Assembly: GCF_000311865.1 (NCBI RefSeq)
Contig: NZ_HE978580.1
Location: 749,425-813,424 of the forward strand
Length of the DNA: 64,000 nucleotides
DNA from: Peptoniphilus obesi ph1
Lineage (GTDB): Bacteria > Bacillota > Clostridia > Tissierellales > Peptoniphilaceae
Direction of reading: 5' to 3'
Shown in pieces: positions 36,178 to 45,215 of the stretch. Every line of letters begins with the position of its first letter. Position 1 is the first letter of the stretch. A program made the translations under genes and the position numbers. The notes under the pieces are model-generated. The model was not told the DNA's origin. It ran no database searches and saw only the letters and a program-made list of their open reading frames with translations.

Positions 36178-37044
36178 ATGAAAAAGACGACAGGACTAGG
36201 TAGAGGAATAAATAACTTTATAAAAGATTCAAGTGCTGTTGAGAAATTATTAAAACAAGAAGATAATAGCAATTTAGAAGATCTTAATATAGAAGATATT
36301 AATCCAAATGAAGAGCAAGCTAGAAAGCACTTTGATGAGCAAGCAATTAAAGAACTTGCAGAGTCTATTAAAGAGCACGGACTTATACAACCTATAATTG
36401 TAAGAAAAGATGGAGATAAATATACAATTATAGCTGGAGAAAGAAGGTATCGTGCGGCCAAAAGCATAAATTTAAAAACAATACCAGCTATTATAAAAGA
36501 TATAAGCGAAGAAAATGCTGATAAGATATCTTTAATAGAAAATATACAAAGACAAGATTTAAATTCAATCGAAGAGGCTCAAGGTTATAAGAGAGTTCTT
36601 GACTTATATGATATGACTCAGGAAGAACTATCTAAAACAATTGGAAAAAGTAGGCAATATATAGGAAATACTATAAGACTTTTAAAATTAGATGAAAGGG
36701 TTATAGAATATATGGAAAAAGGCCTGCTCACAACATCTCATGGTAAACTTCTTCTCTCTATAAAAAATAAAGATGAGCAATATAAGCAAGCAAAAAAAAT
36801 TGTCGAATCCGGAAAAACAGTTAAACAAACAAGGGCCAGCTTTGATAATAAAAAGAAAGACAAAAAAGAAGGCAATATATTTATGGACAGGGCCATGAGG
36901 GATTTATCAGATGCTCTTGGAACAAAAGTAGTTTTTAACGATAGGGGCAAGAAAAAGAATATAGTAATAGAATATTATAATGATGATGATTTACAAAGAA
37001 TATACGAAAAGATAATTGGTAGTGATATAGATGAAATATTATAA
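36178..37044 (+). CDS. parB: Chromosome partitioning protein ParB (Spo0J)
   Basis: 288 residues. The N-terminal nuclease-like CTPase domain shows 'INPNEEQARKHFDEQAIKEL' and 'IIAGERRYRAAKSINLKTIP'. The KorB-type helix-turn-helix shows 'MTQEELSKTIGKSRQYIGNT' and the parS-binding region 'RLLKLDERVIEYMEKGLLTT'. The C-terminal dimerisation domain follows. It loads at parS and spreads as a clamp. It overlaps the next gene by 14 bases. Confidence 0.95.
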   Translation: MKKTTGLGRGINNFIKDSSAVEKLLKQEDNSNLEDLNIEDINPNEEQARKHFDEQAIKELAESIKEHGLIQPIIVRKDGDKYTIIAGERRYRAAKSINLKTIPAIIKDISEENADKISLIENIQRQDLNSIEEAQGYKRVLDLYDMTQEELSKTIGKSRQYIGNTIRLLKLDERVIEYMEKGLLTTSHGKLLLSIKNKDEQYKQAKKIVESGKTVKQTRASFDNKKKDKKEGNIFMDRAMRDLSDALGTKVVFNDRGKKKNIVIEYYNDDDLQRIYEKIIGSDIDEIL

Positions 37045-37894
37045 TGTATATTTTGTAAATGTATATTCAGATGAAGCTTTGCAAGGGCTAAATGTAGCCA
37101 CTGTTTTGATGCCTGATAAGATATCTAAAGATAAAATTAAAAAGATAGCGAAAAATCTTAACCAGGCTAGTTTGGTATTTTTGACAAAACTGGATTCTGA
37201 GATATATGAAGCTTATTATTACTGTTACGATGAAGAAGTGAATTTTTCATCCTATGCTACAATTGGACTTTTTTATACACTAGCAGATAAGGGATATATA
37301 CAAGCTTTAGAAAATGGTAAGAAAGAAATAATACTTCACACCAAGTATGGCAAAGTTTATGTCGAATTAAATTATATAAATTATGAAATCGATAGTGTTT
37401 ATATAAGATTTTCAGTTAAACAAGTTGATGCAAAACTAAACAGTGAAGAATTAATCAGGGCATTTAATATCGATAAGTCTGGATTAGCAGGACTTAGCCA
37501 TATCAAAGCTTATAAAGATAATATATCAAGTCCGTCAATTCTAATTGAATTTGAAAACAAAGAAAGTTTACAGGGGATTGTTCCGAATTTAGAAATAATA
37601 AAAGAAATTTCTAATAGGGAAAATGTAAATTTAATTAATTTAGTATCTATAACTGGCGAGAATGAAATAGAACAAAGAAGTTTTAAAATAAGCAATGATA
37701 TTTATGAAGTATATGATTTAAAAGCTTCAATTTATAGTTTTTTATTTTACCTTTCAAAAGAAGGCAGGATAAATTTTGATAAAGAAATAAGAGTTAATAA
37801 AGATATAGTCTTTAGCCTAAGCAGCCTAGAAGATGGAACTATAAGAATAGGCGGTAAGGCTCATGTATATCTAAGTGGTGTTTTAAGCATATAG
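37031..37894 (+). CDS. PhzF-like protein lacking the catalytic glutamate
   Basis: 287 residues with a PhzF-like layout. The N-terminal strand 'YNVYFVNVYSDEALQGLNVA' is followed by 'KKIAKNLNQASLVFL' and 'DEEVNFSSYATIGLFYTLAD'. In PhzF enzymes the second segment carries S-E-T with the catalytic Glu and the third reads C-G-H-A-T; here they are Q-A-S (Ala46) and S-S-Y-A-T. It is likely a non-catalytic or divergent member. The 14-base overlap with parB shows it is cotranscribed with the partition genes. Function unknown. Confidence 0.6.
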   Translation: MKYYNVYFVNVYSDEALQGLNVATVLMPDKISKDKIKKIAKNLNQASLVFLTKLDSEIYEAYYYCYDEEVNFSSYATIGLFYTLADKGYIQALENGKKEIILHTKYGKVYVELNYINYEIDSVYIRFSVKQVDAKLNSEELIRAFNIDKSGLAGLSHIKAYKDNISSPSILIEFENKESLQGIVPNLEIIKEISNRENVNLINLVSITGENEIEQRSFKISNDIYEVYDLKASIYSFLFYLSKEGRINFDKEIRVNKDIVFSLSSLEDGTIRIGGKAHVYLSGVLSI

Positions 37895-37896
37895 GG

Positions 37897-38328
37897 GTGT
37901 TTAAAATTAGTAGCAGAAAGAATAAGAAAAGTAAGGGAAGATTATTTGTGCTTTTCTTTTTTATACTATTATTGCTTCTTTCATATAAAGTGCTTTCTAA
38001 TAGAAATAAAATATTTAATTTTGAACAAAAAAATGTATCTTACATTGAGTTAATTCAATATAATGTCGACACAATGACAAATATAAATAATCCTGCAAAA
38101 GTTAAGGAAATTTTATTAATACTTAACTCTTTAAAAGGAGAAAGAGTTGAAGTAGATAATAGTGAGATACAAGCTTTAAATTTTATAAATGTTTATGATA
38201 AAAGTTCTAACAGTATTGGAATAGCAAAATCTGATAAATTTATTAGAATTAAAAATAATTGGTATAAATTAGATAGTTCAAGCAGTAAAAAATTTGATAG
38301 TATATTTGAAAAATATGATAAAAAGTAA
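37897..38328 (+). CDS. Small single-pass membrane protein of unknown function
   Basis: 143 residues from a GTG start. A basic N-terminus (KISSRKNKKSKGR) is followed by one strongly hydrophobic helix (about residues 16-33), then a hydrophilic domain of about 110 residues that should lie outside the membrane. No motif is recognised. It follows the PhzF-like gene by two bases and is probably the last gene of the parA-parB transcription unit. No good Shine-Dalgarno site is seen, so the exact start is uncertain. Confidence 0.6.
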   Translation: MFKISSRKNKKSKGRLFVLFFFILLLLLSYKVLSNRNKIFNFEQKNVSYIELIQYNVDTMTNINNPAKVKEILLILNSLKGERVEVDNSEIQALNFINVYDKSSNSIGIAKSDKFIRIKNNWYKLDSSSSKKFDSIFEKYDKK

Positions 38329-38339
38329 ATAAAATAGAT

Positions 38340-38370
38340 AAGGAGTAGTAAAAAACTACTCCTTGTCTAT
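38340..38370. terminator. Terminator between the par operon and hutG
   Basis: AAGGAGTAG / CTACTCCTT stem with a TAAAAAA loop, followed by GTCTATTTTTTT on the plus strand. It overlaps the end of the convergent hutG gene. Confidence 0.85.
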
Positions 38371-39393
38371 TTTTTTATTTCTTCTTTTATTATTCATTTC
38401 TATAATATTAGCGACCTTGGTAACAACTGTAAATATAAGCAAGGAAGCAAGAGATGCAGTTGTTGAGTCCTTGTCAAAACGAGGAGATACTTCACAAATA
38501 TCAAAACTAACTGCCTTGTCATGGGATAGAATGTGTTTTATTAAAACAATTGCAGTTTCTGGATCAACGCCAAGAGGAGTAGGTGCAGAAACGCCTGGAG
38601 CAAAGGCTGTAGAGAAAACATCAGAACAAATTGTTATATAAACATGGTCCACTCCACTTATAAATTCATCTATTTGTTCAAAAAGAGATGGAATAGAAGA
38701 ATTTACAGTTTCTCTTGAAAGAATATACTTTATACCATTTTCTTTTGCATAATTAAATAAGCTTTTTGTATTAGAATGCTTTTGAATACCGATGACCATA
38801 AAATTAAAATCTTCATCATTTTCTAAATTTAAATCATGTATTTGCCTAAACATGGTGCCTGATGTTCCACCATTTTCCTTGTAAGGTCTAGTATCAAAAT
38901 GAGCATCAAAGCTAATAATTCCAATATTTTCTTTTTTAGGATGGAAATTCTTGAAAAGTCCCTTGTAGTGACCAAAAGCAGTTTCATGTCCACCGCCAAG
39001 GACTATAGGAAACATATTAAGCTCTAAAACCCTATTAACAGCCTCAGAAAGGCAATCTTGAGCCTGATCGAGAGTAAGACCATAAGTAACTATATTTCCT
39101 GCATCAAATAATTTTATATCTTGTGAAAATTGGCAAGGTAAATTTGAAAGCTCACGTCTGATGCTTTCTGGTCCCATAGCTGCACCAACCCTGCCCTTGT
39201 TAAGTCCTATGCCATGATCACATTCAAATCCAATAAAGGCAAAGGCAAATTTACCATCAAAAGCTTTTAAACTTGTGTCATTTAAATCTATAATTTTTAT
39301 CCATTGATGCCATCTCAAAGAATCAAAATCTGTGGATGAATCAACTCTACCTGTCCAAGTGTGGGCAGATTCAACTTCATAATTTTTTAGCAA
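38356..39393 (-). CDS. hutG: Formimidoylglutamase (arginase/ureohydrolase family)
   Basis: 345 residues with the two-Mn ureohydrolase motifs 'PIVLGGGHETAFGHYKGLF', 'GIISFDAHFDTRPYKE' and 'VYITICSDVFSTAFAPGVSA'. The 'TSGTMFRQIHD' insert resembles HutG rather than arginase or agmatinase. It hydrolyses N-formimino-L-glutamate to glutamate and formamide, the last step of histidine degradation. The start appears to be TTG with GAGGTGG upstream. Other hut genes in the window are hutI and hutU at 58.5-62.1 kb, so the pathway is split. Confidence 0.85.
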   Translation of the reverse strand: MLKNYEVESAHTWTGRVDSSTDFDSLRWHQWIKIIDLNDTSLKAFDGKFAFAFIGFECDHGIGLNKGRVGAAMGPESIRRELSNLPCQFSQDIKLFDAGNIVTYGLTLDQAQDCLSEAVNRVLELNMFPIVLGGGHETAFGHYKGLFKNFHPKKENIGIISFDAHFDTRPYKENGGTSGTMFRQIHDLNLENDEDFNFMVIGIQKHSNTKSLFNYAKENGIKYILSRETVNSSIPSLFEQIDEFISGVDHVYITICSDVFSTAFAPGVSAPTPLGVDPETAIVLIKHILSHDKAVSFDICEVSPRFDKDSTTASLASLLIFTVVTKVANIIEMNNKRRNKKIDKE

Positions 39394-39601
39394 TTATAAC
39401 CACCTCTAGTTTAATATAAAGAATTTATACTATATATTATTATACCCATTTAATATTTTTGATAATAAGGTGTATAATAATATACTATAAAATATATCAA
39501 AGATATAGATAAAATTTGTACAAATTGTTTATCCTGGATAAATTCGGGATAAATATTAATATGTAAGACTTAATATCTATATTTTTATGGGAGGGAAAAA
39601 T

Positions 39602-39931
39602 ATGATAAGTTTATTATTAAAGGTGTTAGCTTCTGCAGTAGCAGTATTTGTAGCAGCATTCTTAGCACCAGGAATGGAAGTAACAAATTTTTCAGCTGCA
39701 ATATCAGCTGCAATAGCAATGGGGATCATTGACTGGGCAATTTTAAAATTTACAGGATATGATGGATCACCAAAAGGAAAAGGTGCTATTGGATTTATAA
39801 CAGCAGCTGTTGTTATTTATTTAACAGGCGTTATTGTAGATGGATTTACAGTAAGCATTATTGGAGCACTTATCGGTGCTGCAGTTCTTGGTATTGTTGA
39901 TATGATTATACCAGGAGAAAGAACTTACTAA
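39602..39931 (+). CDS. Phage holin family (4TM) small membrane protein
   Basis: 109 residues with four hydrophobic segments, Ala/Gly/Ile rich, containing 'FLAPGMEVTNFSAAISAAIA' and 'GAVLGIVDMIIPGERTY'-like ends of the Phage_holin_4_2/YvlD-type family. Such small proteins are common in Firmicutes chromosomes and are not evidence of a prophage. GGGAGGG precedes the ATG at 39602. Single-gene unit with its own terminator. Function unknown. Confidence 0.75.
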   Translation: MISLLLKVLASAVAVFVAAFLAPGMEVTNFSAAISAAIAMGIIDWAILKFTGYDGSPKGKGAIGFITAAVVIYLTGVIVDGFTVSIIGALIGAAVLGIVDMIIPGERTY

Positions 39932-39951
39932 TAATTTTATATTTTTAGAAT

Positions 39952-39976
39952 AAAAGAGCCTTTGGGCTCTTTTTAT
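39952..39976 (+). terminator. Terminator of the holin-like gene
   Basis: AAAAGAGCC, TTT loop, GGGCTCTTTTT stem-loop with T-tail, 20 bases after the stop. Confidence 0.9.
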
Positions 39977-39987
39977 TTTGTCTAAAG

Positions 39988-40175
39988 TTATCAACAAGGA
40001 GTAAAAATATGTGGATAACTTTACAGTTTTAAATTTAATTTATATAATTAGAGGGATTAAAGCTATTCTTTAACTCTGTTTTAGGCAATGATAGACCTAT
40101 CTAACTTATTTTATAAGAAGATTGATAAGAAAAGATATCCACATTAACAAATAATCTGTGGATATCTTTTCTTAT
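39988..40175. other. Intergenic DnaA-box cluster with a 19-bp perfect hairpin
   Basis: Within a 409-base gene-free gap (39977-40385) there is a consensus DnaA box TGTGGATAA at 40010-40018 and a one-mismatch box TTATCAACA at 39988-39996. A perfect inverted repeat has arms at 40125-40143 and 40157-40175 (13-base loop). Each arm ends in TATCCACA / TGTGGATA, an eight-of-nine DnaA box, in opposite orientations. The rest of the gap (40176-40385) is AT-rich with no coding frame. It is a candidate DnaA-titration or DnaA-reactivation site. Confidence 0.6.
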
Positions 40176-40385
40176 TTTTAATTAAATTTTCTATATTATC
40201 TATTTTTATTTTAAACTTCCCTAATATTAAAATTATTTTAAATTTCAAATCAAATATTATCGTCTAAATAAGTTTATTTTTCTTTAAATTTTAAAGGCAA
40301 ATCGAATTATTAATTTGATTGTTGGATTTAAAAACAAGTTATCGAAATTAATTTGTTTATAAATTATTTTTTATATAATTTATCC

Positions 40386-41954
40386 TTAGTCTGTTTTATT
40401 TTGGAAAGAGCCTGAACTTATCCAACCTTCGTAGGACTTGCCATCTTCTGGGTCTTGAGTTTTTACCCTGCACCAAATTCTTTCTATCCCCTCAATTTTT
40501 GTATTAACAATATAAACTTCAGTATCAACAGGAAGTTTTTTTATTAATTTTGCTTTTAAGGAAGGTTCTTCTCTTAAATTGGCATTATCACTGACTACAA
40601 CTTGAAAAGTGTTGATTAAAGATTCGGCCTTGTCATTTATATCGGCTCTGTTTTTTGCCATTTCATAATCTTCGTTGTATTTTTCGTCGTCTATATATTT
40701 ATTTCTATTGTATTTTAAAAGAGAATCCCTGAGAGTTTGAGCCTTGGCTGATTCATCAACTACAGATAAATATTCATCGAGCAAGTAAATTGCACTGTTG
40801 TAGTTTTTGTAGTCTATATGATTTTGTGCTTGGTTTAAGATAAGACTTTCAATTTCTGTAATCTGACTTTGAGATTTTTGGTAGTTCGACTTATCTTCTG
40901 GGATAACTTTTTTAAAATATTTAATAGCTTCTATATATTCATAGTTAGAAAACATTTCAAGACCATTTTTATAATCAAGCTCAGATTGGATCAACTTATT
41001 AGTTTTATCTATAAATGGCGTGATCTCGTATTTATCATTGTATTTTAAGTCTGTTAAATTCTTTAAGGCTTTTTCATATTGACCATTTTCTATATAGACT
41101 TGAGCATTTTCAAACTTTTTCTTGTCACTGTAATCATTTAAAAAATTAAATGAAAATATAATAAGAGTAACGGCAAGAAGTCCTAAAATTGCATAAAGAC
41201 TTACTTTAAAAGTTTTTGATCTCGCCTTAGCTTCTTCATTTGTCAAATCATTTATCCTACTTTTTTCTAGGGTTTTTGTATCTGGTGCAATTTTTACCAT
41301 CTGAGTTTGGGTTAGCTGATTTAGGGCTTTTTTGTCTTTTTTATTTATAGTTCCAGATTCATTCATCAAATTTAAAAGTTTTAGATTAATTAAGGGTTCT
41401 GTTAAATTTGATAAAACAAAGTCTTTATTCCTTGAACACTTTTTACATTCATATTGGTCTTTTGCATTGAAGGCACCACAAACACATCTCCAGCCGTTGG
41501 GAGTATTTTCTCCGTAGGCAATAAATTGTTCTCCGAAAGTTTCTTTTAATTTTTTTATCTTGCTTTCAGAAATTATTGGTAATAAAAATTTATATTTATT
41601 TGAATAGACAACATTTTTAGAGTCTTCGAGATATATTTCAGTAATTTTTATAGAAATAAACCTGGCTGATTTATATTTTTCATCAATTTTAATTGATTTT
41701 AAATAGAATATTTGACCAGCCTGTATATTTAAGTTTTTAATTTCATATATTACTGAGTTTCCATTAAAAAGTGGATTGTAGTTTTCATCATAAAAGACAA
41801 CTGAAAAGTTGACCCCTGTTACAGCTTGCTCACCTAAATTTAAAAGATCAACAGCTATTCCTAAATCATTTGTAAGTTCTGCTCTTATAATCTGCAAATC
41901 GTCTTTTGGGTCTAGATAGACGATTGTCGGTAGAGTATTAAAGATTCCGCTCAT
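40386..41954 (-). CDS. Membrane protein with zinc ribbon, TPR-like repeats and SH3b domain
   Basis: 522 residues. Residues 1-145 form a beta-rich domain with no family I can name. A zinc ribbon follows (CVCG then CKKC, about 158-174), then one transmembrane helix (about 252-272). A helical stretch of TPR-like repeats has 'YIENGQYEKALKNLTDLKYN' and 'NYNSAIYLLDEYLSVVDESA'. A bacterial SH3 domain at about 450-515 reads 'DNANLREEPSLKAKLIKKLP' and ends 'YEGWISSGSF'. The layout puts the zinc ribbon inside and the SH3 outside, where it could bind peptidoglycan. ATG at 41954 follows AAGGAGG. Function unknown. Confidence 0.7.
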   Translation of the reverse strand: MSGIFNTLPTIVYLDPKDDLQIIRAELTNDLGIAVDLLNLGEQAVTGVNFSVVFYDENYNPLFNGNSVIYEIKNLNIQAGQIFYLKSIKIDEKYKSARFISIKITEIYLEDSKNVVYSNKYKFLLPIISESKIKKLKETFGEQFIAYGENTPNGWRCVCGAFNAKDQYECKKCSRNKDFVLSNLTEPLINLKLLNLMNESGTINKKDKKALNQLTQTQMVKIAPDTKTLEKSRINDLTNEEAKARSKTFKVSLYAILGLLAVTLIIFSFNFLNDYSDKKKFENAQVYIENGQYEKALKNLTDLKYNDKYEITPFIDKTNKLIQSELDYKNGLEMFSNYEYIEAIKYFKKVIPEDKSNYQKSQSQITEIESLILNQAQNHIDYKNYNSAIYLLDEYLSVVDESAKAQTLRDSLLKYNRNKYIDDEKYNEDYEMAKNRADINDKAESLINTFQVVVSDNANLREEPSLKAKLIKKLPVDTEVYIVNTKIEGIERIWCRVKTQDPEDGKSYEGWISSGSFQNKTD

Positions 41955-42034
41955 CAATCTTCCTCCTTAAGTAGATTATAGTTCAATAATTTATATAAAT
42001 GTATACAAAGTTATTTAAATATTAGTATAAATAA

Positions 42035-43108
42035 TTAATTAAAATATTCTTCTATATGGTCTAGTAATTTTTTATTTTCTTTAGCATTTAATATGCAAAA
42101 TCTAAAATATTTTTCATCAAGATTATTAAAATTTGAACAATCTCTAATTACCATAGCCTTAGTTAAAAGATAATCTCTTAGATCTTTTGCTTTTTTGTCG
42201 TTTAAAATCTTGCATAAAATAAAGTTTCCATAAGATTTGTAGTATTTTATATCTTTTATCTTATCCAATCTAGAAAAAATTTCTTGTCTCTGCTCGCTTA
42301 TAAAATCAAAAACACTTTTTCTATATTCCTTATCTGCAAAAGATTTTTCTGCAAGGATTGCTGCTAGGATATTTATATTCCAAAGCATTTGTTTATTTGA
42401 AATTAGGTCTTTTAAATTTTTGGATGAGTTTATAGAATAACCAAGTCTTATACCAGGCATAGCAAAAAACTTACTAAGGCCTCTTAGTACAATTAAATTT
42501 TCGTATTTTTTGCAAAGACTGCTGGCAGAAAACTTTTCTTGGTCTGTAAATTCTATATAGGTTTCGTCTATTAGGATTTTGCACCTTGTGTTTGTTAATA
42601 ATTTTTCTATTTGGTCTTTGTCTAAGATTGTTCCTGTTGGATTGTTTGGGTTGGCAAAGATAAATAGTTCTATATTAAACCTGTTTATTATACTTATTAA
42701 TTTATCTAAATCAATTTCAAAATTATTTTCTTCTAGCAAATTATAATAAAATATTTTAGAAGATATTTTATTTAATTCATTTTCATATTCAGAATAGCAA
42801 GGAGATAGGATCAAAGAATTCATAGGATTGATCAGTTTAATGTAATTGATTAAGCCTTCTGTTGTTCCATTAAATAATAAAAGGTCATCCATGTCTAAGT
42901 TTATATAGTCTGCTATTTCTTTTTTTAAATTTATATAATCAGTATCAGGATAAGAACTTATTAGTTCCATGTGGTCTATTAGATACTGTTTTGCCGTCTC
43001 GCTTGGTCCAAGTGGATTTATATTAGATGAAAAGTCTACAATATCTTCTATATCAAAACCGTAAACTCTTGATATTTCGAAAATATTTGCTCCGTGTTTG
43101 TTTTTCAT
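42035..43108 (-). CDS. PLP-dependent aminotransferase, HisC/CobD type
   Basis: 357 residues of the fold-type I class II aminotransferase family. The N-terminal 'HGANIFEISRVYGFDIEDIV' then 'DFSSNINPLGPS' is the opening typical of threonine-phosphate decarboxylase CobD. PLP residues lie in 'FANPNNPTGTILDKD', 'KILIDETYIEF' and 'VLRGLSKFFAMPGIRLGYSI', with the Schiff-base Lys in G-L-S-K. No other cobalamin or histidine biosynthesis gene is nearby, so CobD versus histidinol-phosphate aminotransferase cannot be settled; CobD is favoured by the N-terminus. Confidence 0.75.
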   Translation of the reverse strand: MKNKHGANIFEISRVYGFDIEDIVDFSSNINPLGPSETAKQYLIDHMELISSYPDTDYINLKKEIADYINLDMDDLLLFNGTTEGLINYIKLINPMNSLILSPCYSEYENELNKISSKIFYYNLLEENNFEIDLDKLISIINRFNIELFIFANPNNPTGTILDKDQIEKLLTNTRCKILIDETYIEFTDQEKFSASSLCKKYENLIVLRGLSKFFAMPGIRLGYSINSSKNLKDLISNKQMLWNINILAAILAEKSFADKEYRKSVFDFISEQRQEIFSRLDKIKDIKYYKSYGNFILCKILNDKKAKDLRDYLLTKAMVIRDCSNFNNLDEKYFRFCILNAKENKKLLDHIEEYFN

Positions 43109-43199
43109 TTGGCACTTCCTTTTACTAATTTTATAATATATATTAATTATATCATTAAGATGAAAGGTTAATTTATTAAGATTTATATAGGGTGGTAAT

Positions 43200-44210
43200 A
43201 TGAATATTTTTGTGAATGATTATAATGATTTGGCACATGAAAAAGTTTTAGAAAAGTTAAATATTGTAAATAAAAAGGGAAATTTAGGTTATGGCTACGA
43301 TGATTATACAAAAAAAGCCAAAGAACTTATAAAAAGAGATTTAAAAAATGAAAATGTAGAAATTGAATTTCTAGCTGGTGGAACAATAGCAAATATAATA
43401 GCAGTTACAGCAAACTTATTTCCATATGAAGGAATAATAGCTGCAAATAGTGGACATATCAACGCTCATGAAGCTGGATCTATAGAAGCTACTGGCAAAA
43501 AAATCGAAACAATTTATTCAAAAGATGGGAAAATTTATGCAGACGAGCTTGAATTATTTTTAGATAAATTTTCTGAAGAGCATACAATTTCACCAAAGAT
43601 AGTTTATATTTCCCAAACTACTGAAATGGGAACTGTATATACTTATGATGAGATAAAAAACATATATGATGTTTGTCTAGAATATGGTGTTTATCTATAC
43701 ATAGACGGGGCTAGGATGGCTGTTGGTCTTGCTGCATCTGATATTGAAGTTTCAGACCTTGTAAATATTTGTGATATGTTTACCCTAGGAGGAACAAAAA
43801 ACGGAGCCCTTTATGGCGAAGCTCTAGTTATTGTTAGTGATGAACTAAAGCAAAATGTAAGAAGGTATATGAAACAAAGAGGGGCAACCATTGCAAAGGG
43901 TTTTGTCTTTGGAGCTCAATTTATTGGCCTATTTGAAGATGGTTTATATTATGAACTTGGCAAAAAATCTTATGAAATGAGTAGATATTTAGCCGATAGA
44001 TTAAAGGAAGTAGACCTTGATTTTTATCAAGAGCCAGAAAGCAACCAGATATTTCTCCTATTAGATAGAGAATGGATAGATAAACTTTTAAAAAATAATT
44101 TGTTTGAAATTATGGACTATAATGATGAGAAAAAAATTATTAGACTAGTTACAAGTTACAGAACTAGCAAGGAAGAAATAGATAGTTTAATAGAAGATAT
44201 AAAAAGATAA
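43200..44210 (+). CDS. Low-specificity L-threonine aldolase/beta-eliminating lyase family
   Basis: 336 residues. The N-terminal 'NLGYGYDDYTKKAKELIKRD' and 'EFLAGGTIANIIAVTANL' then 'SGHINAHEAGSIEATGKKIE' match threonine aldolases. The Asp that pairs with PLP is in 'YLYIDGARMAVGLAAS' and the Schiff-base Lys in 'TLGGTKNGALYGEA'. It would cleave threonine or related beta-hydroxy amino acids to glycine plus an aldehyde. Monocistronic, closed by a terminator shared with the convergent hydrolase. Confidence 0.85.
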   Translation: MNIFVNDYNDLAHEKVLEKLNIVNKKGNLGYGYDDYTKKAKELIKRDLKNENVEIEFLAGGTIANIIAVTANLFPYEGIIAANSGHINAHEAGSIEATGKKIETIYSKDGKIYADELELFLDKFSEEHTISPKIVYISQTTEMGTVYTYDEIKNIYDVCLEYGVYLYIDGARMAVGLAASDIEVSDLVNICDMFTLGGTKNGALYGEALVIVSDELKQNVRRYMKQRGATIAKGFVFGAQFIGLFEDGLYYELGKKSYEMSRYLADRLKEVDLDFYQEPESNQIFLLLDREWIDKLLKNNLFEIMDYNDEKKIIRLVTSYRTSKEEIDSLIEDIKR

Positions 44211-44234
44211 AAGAGCCTTTATTTAGGCTCTTTT
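44209..44234. terminator. Bidirectional terminator
   Basis: AAAAGAGCC / GGCTCTTTT stem with an AT loop, between the convergent threonine aldolase-like and alpha/beta hydrolase genes; T-rich on both strands. Confidence 0.85.
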
Positions 44235-45112
44235 AAAAATTTATATATATATTCATAGACTTTAATATTGTCTGTTTCGTTTAAGATTTCATGTCTCATA
44301 TTTTCAAAAAACTTAATTGATAGGTTTTTATATCCAAGCTCTTGGTAAAGCTTATAGACCTTCTTAACTCCCTTGGTCTTATCGCCAACGCTATCTAGTG
44401 CGCCTGATACAAACAAGATATCAGTGTCCTTATTTGTATTTTTAATTAGATTCTTGTCTTTAATTTTTTCTAAAAGACAAGCAAGATGATAATAGGCATT
44501 ATTGGTAAAAGGACTTTGGCAAAGCTCATCTTTTTTCCAATTCTCAACATTCTTTTTATTATTGCTAATCCAAGAATGATTAGGAGGAGTTTTTAGCTGG
44601 TATATACCAATAGTTCTTAGGAATATAAGCTTAGATCTTTGTTCTTCTCCTAGTATCTTAGAAAAAAGTCTAGATAAATTTTTTAGAAGCTGTATGTCAA
44701 AATTTGATACATAGCCTGTTCCCATAATTACAGCTTTTTCTGTGTCATATTTAGTTAAAAAGTAGCGTAAGATAAAAGAGCCCATGGAGTGGCCGAGATA
44801 GTAAATTGGAAGATCATATTTATCTTTTAAATAATCACTCAAGTGATGCATATCTGAAATTATATATTCTAAAACATCGCCTTCTCCGAAATACCCGAGT
44901 TTTCTTGCACTTGCGCCGTGGCCAAGATGGTTATTTCCTGCAACTATAATATTTTTGCTATTTAAATATTTTGCAAAATCATCATACCTATCCATGTGTT
45001 CAGACATGCCGTGGGCAATTTGCAATATAAATTTAGGTTTTTCACAGTCCCAAATTCTTGCATAAATCTTATCTTTTTTATTGCTGGACATATAGTCTAT
45101 GCTATAGCTCAT
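44219..45112 (-). CDS. Alpha/beta hydrolase, lysophospholipase/monoacylglycerol lipase type
   Basis: 297 residues. The oxyanion region 'LQIAHGMSEHMDRYDDFAKY' and nucleophile elbow 'YYLGHSMGSFILRYFL' (G-H-S-M-G) identify a serine hydrolase of the Hydrolase_4 type. The acid and base are in 'FVSGALDSVGDKTKGVKKV' and 'MRHEILNE'. It likely releases fatty acids from lysophospholipids or monoglycerides. ATG at 45112 is preferred, with AGGAG eight bases upstream. It lies downstream of surE with a 100-base gap. Confidence 0.85.
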   Translation of the reverse strand: MSYSIDYMSSNKKDKIYARIWDCEKPKFILQIAHGMSEHMDRYDDFAKYLNSKNIIVAGNNHLGHGASARKLGYFGEGDVLEYIISDMHHLSDYLKDKYDLPIYYLGHSMGSFILRYFLTKYDTEKAVIMGTGYVSNFDIQLLKNLSRLFSKILGEEQRSKLIFLRTIGIYQLKTPPNHSWISNNKKNVENWKKDELCQSPFTNNAYYHLACLLEKIKDKNLIKNTNKDTDILFVSGALDSVGDKTKGVKKVYKLYQELGYKNLSIKFFENMRHEILNETDNIKVYEYIYKFLKEPK

Positions 45113-45215
45113 CAAATCAGCTCCTAAAATTCTATTTGTAATTTAAATATAAAAAAGAGGATTTAAAATTTTAAATCCATCTTAATTACTATATTATATT
45201 ATTTTTTAGTTAAAT

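Noticed and set aside
39602..39931. Prophage remnant suggested by the holin-like protein
   Set aside because: No other phage gene, integrase or attachment repeat is near; this small membrane protein family is common outside phages.
40125..40175. Ordinary intrinsic terminator
   Set aside because: The stem is perfect, but no gene ends within 100 bases and the arms carry DnaA-box sequences, so it is reported as part of a DnaA-box cluster, with the terminator reading kept as an alternative.
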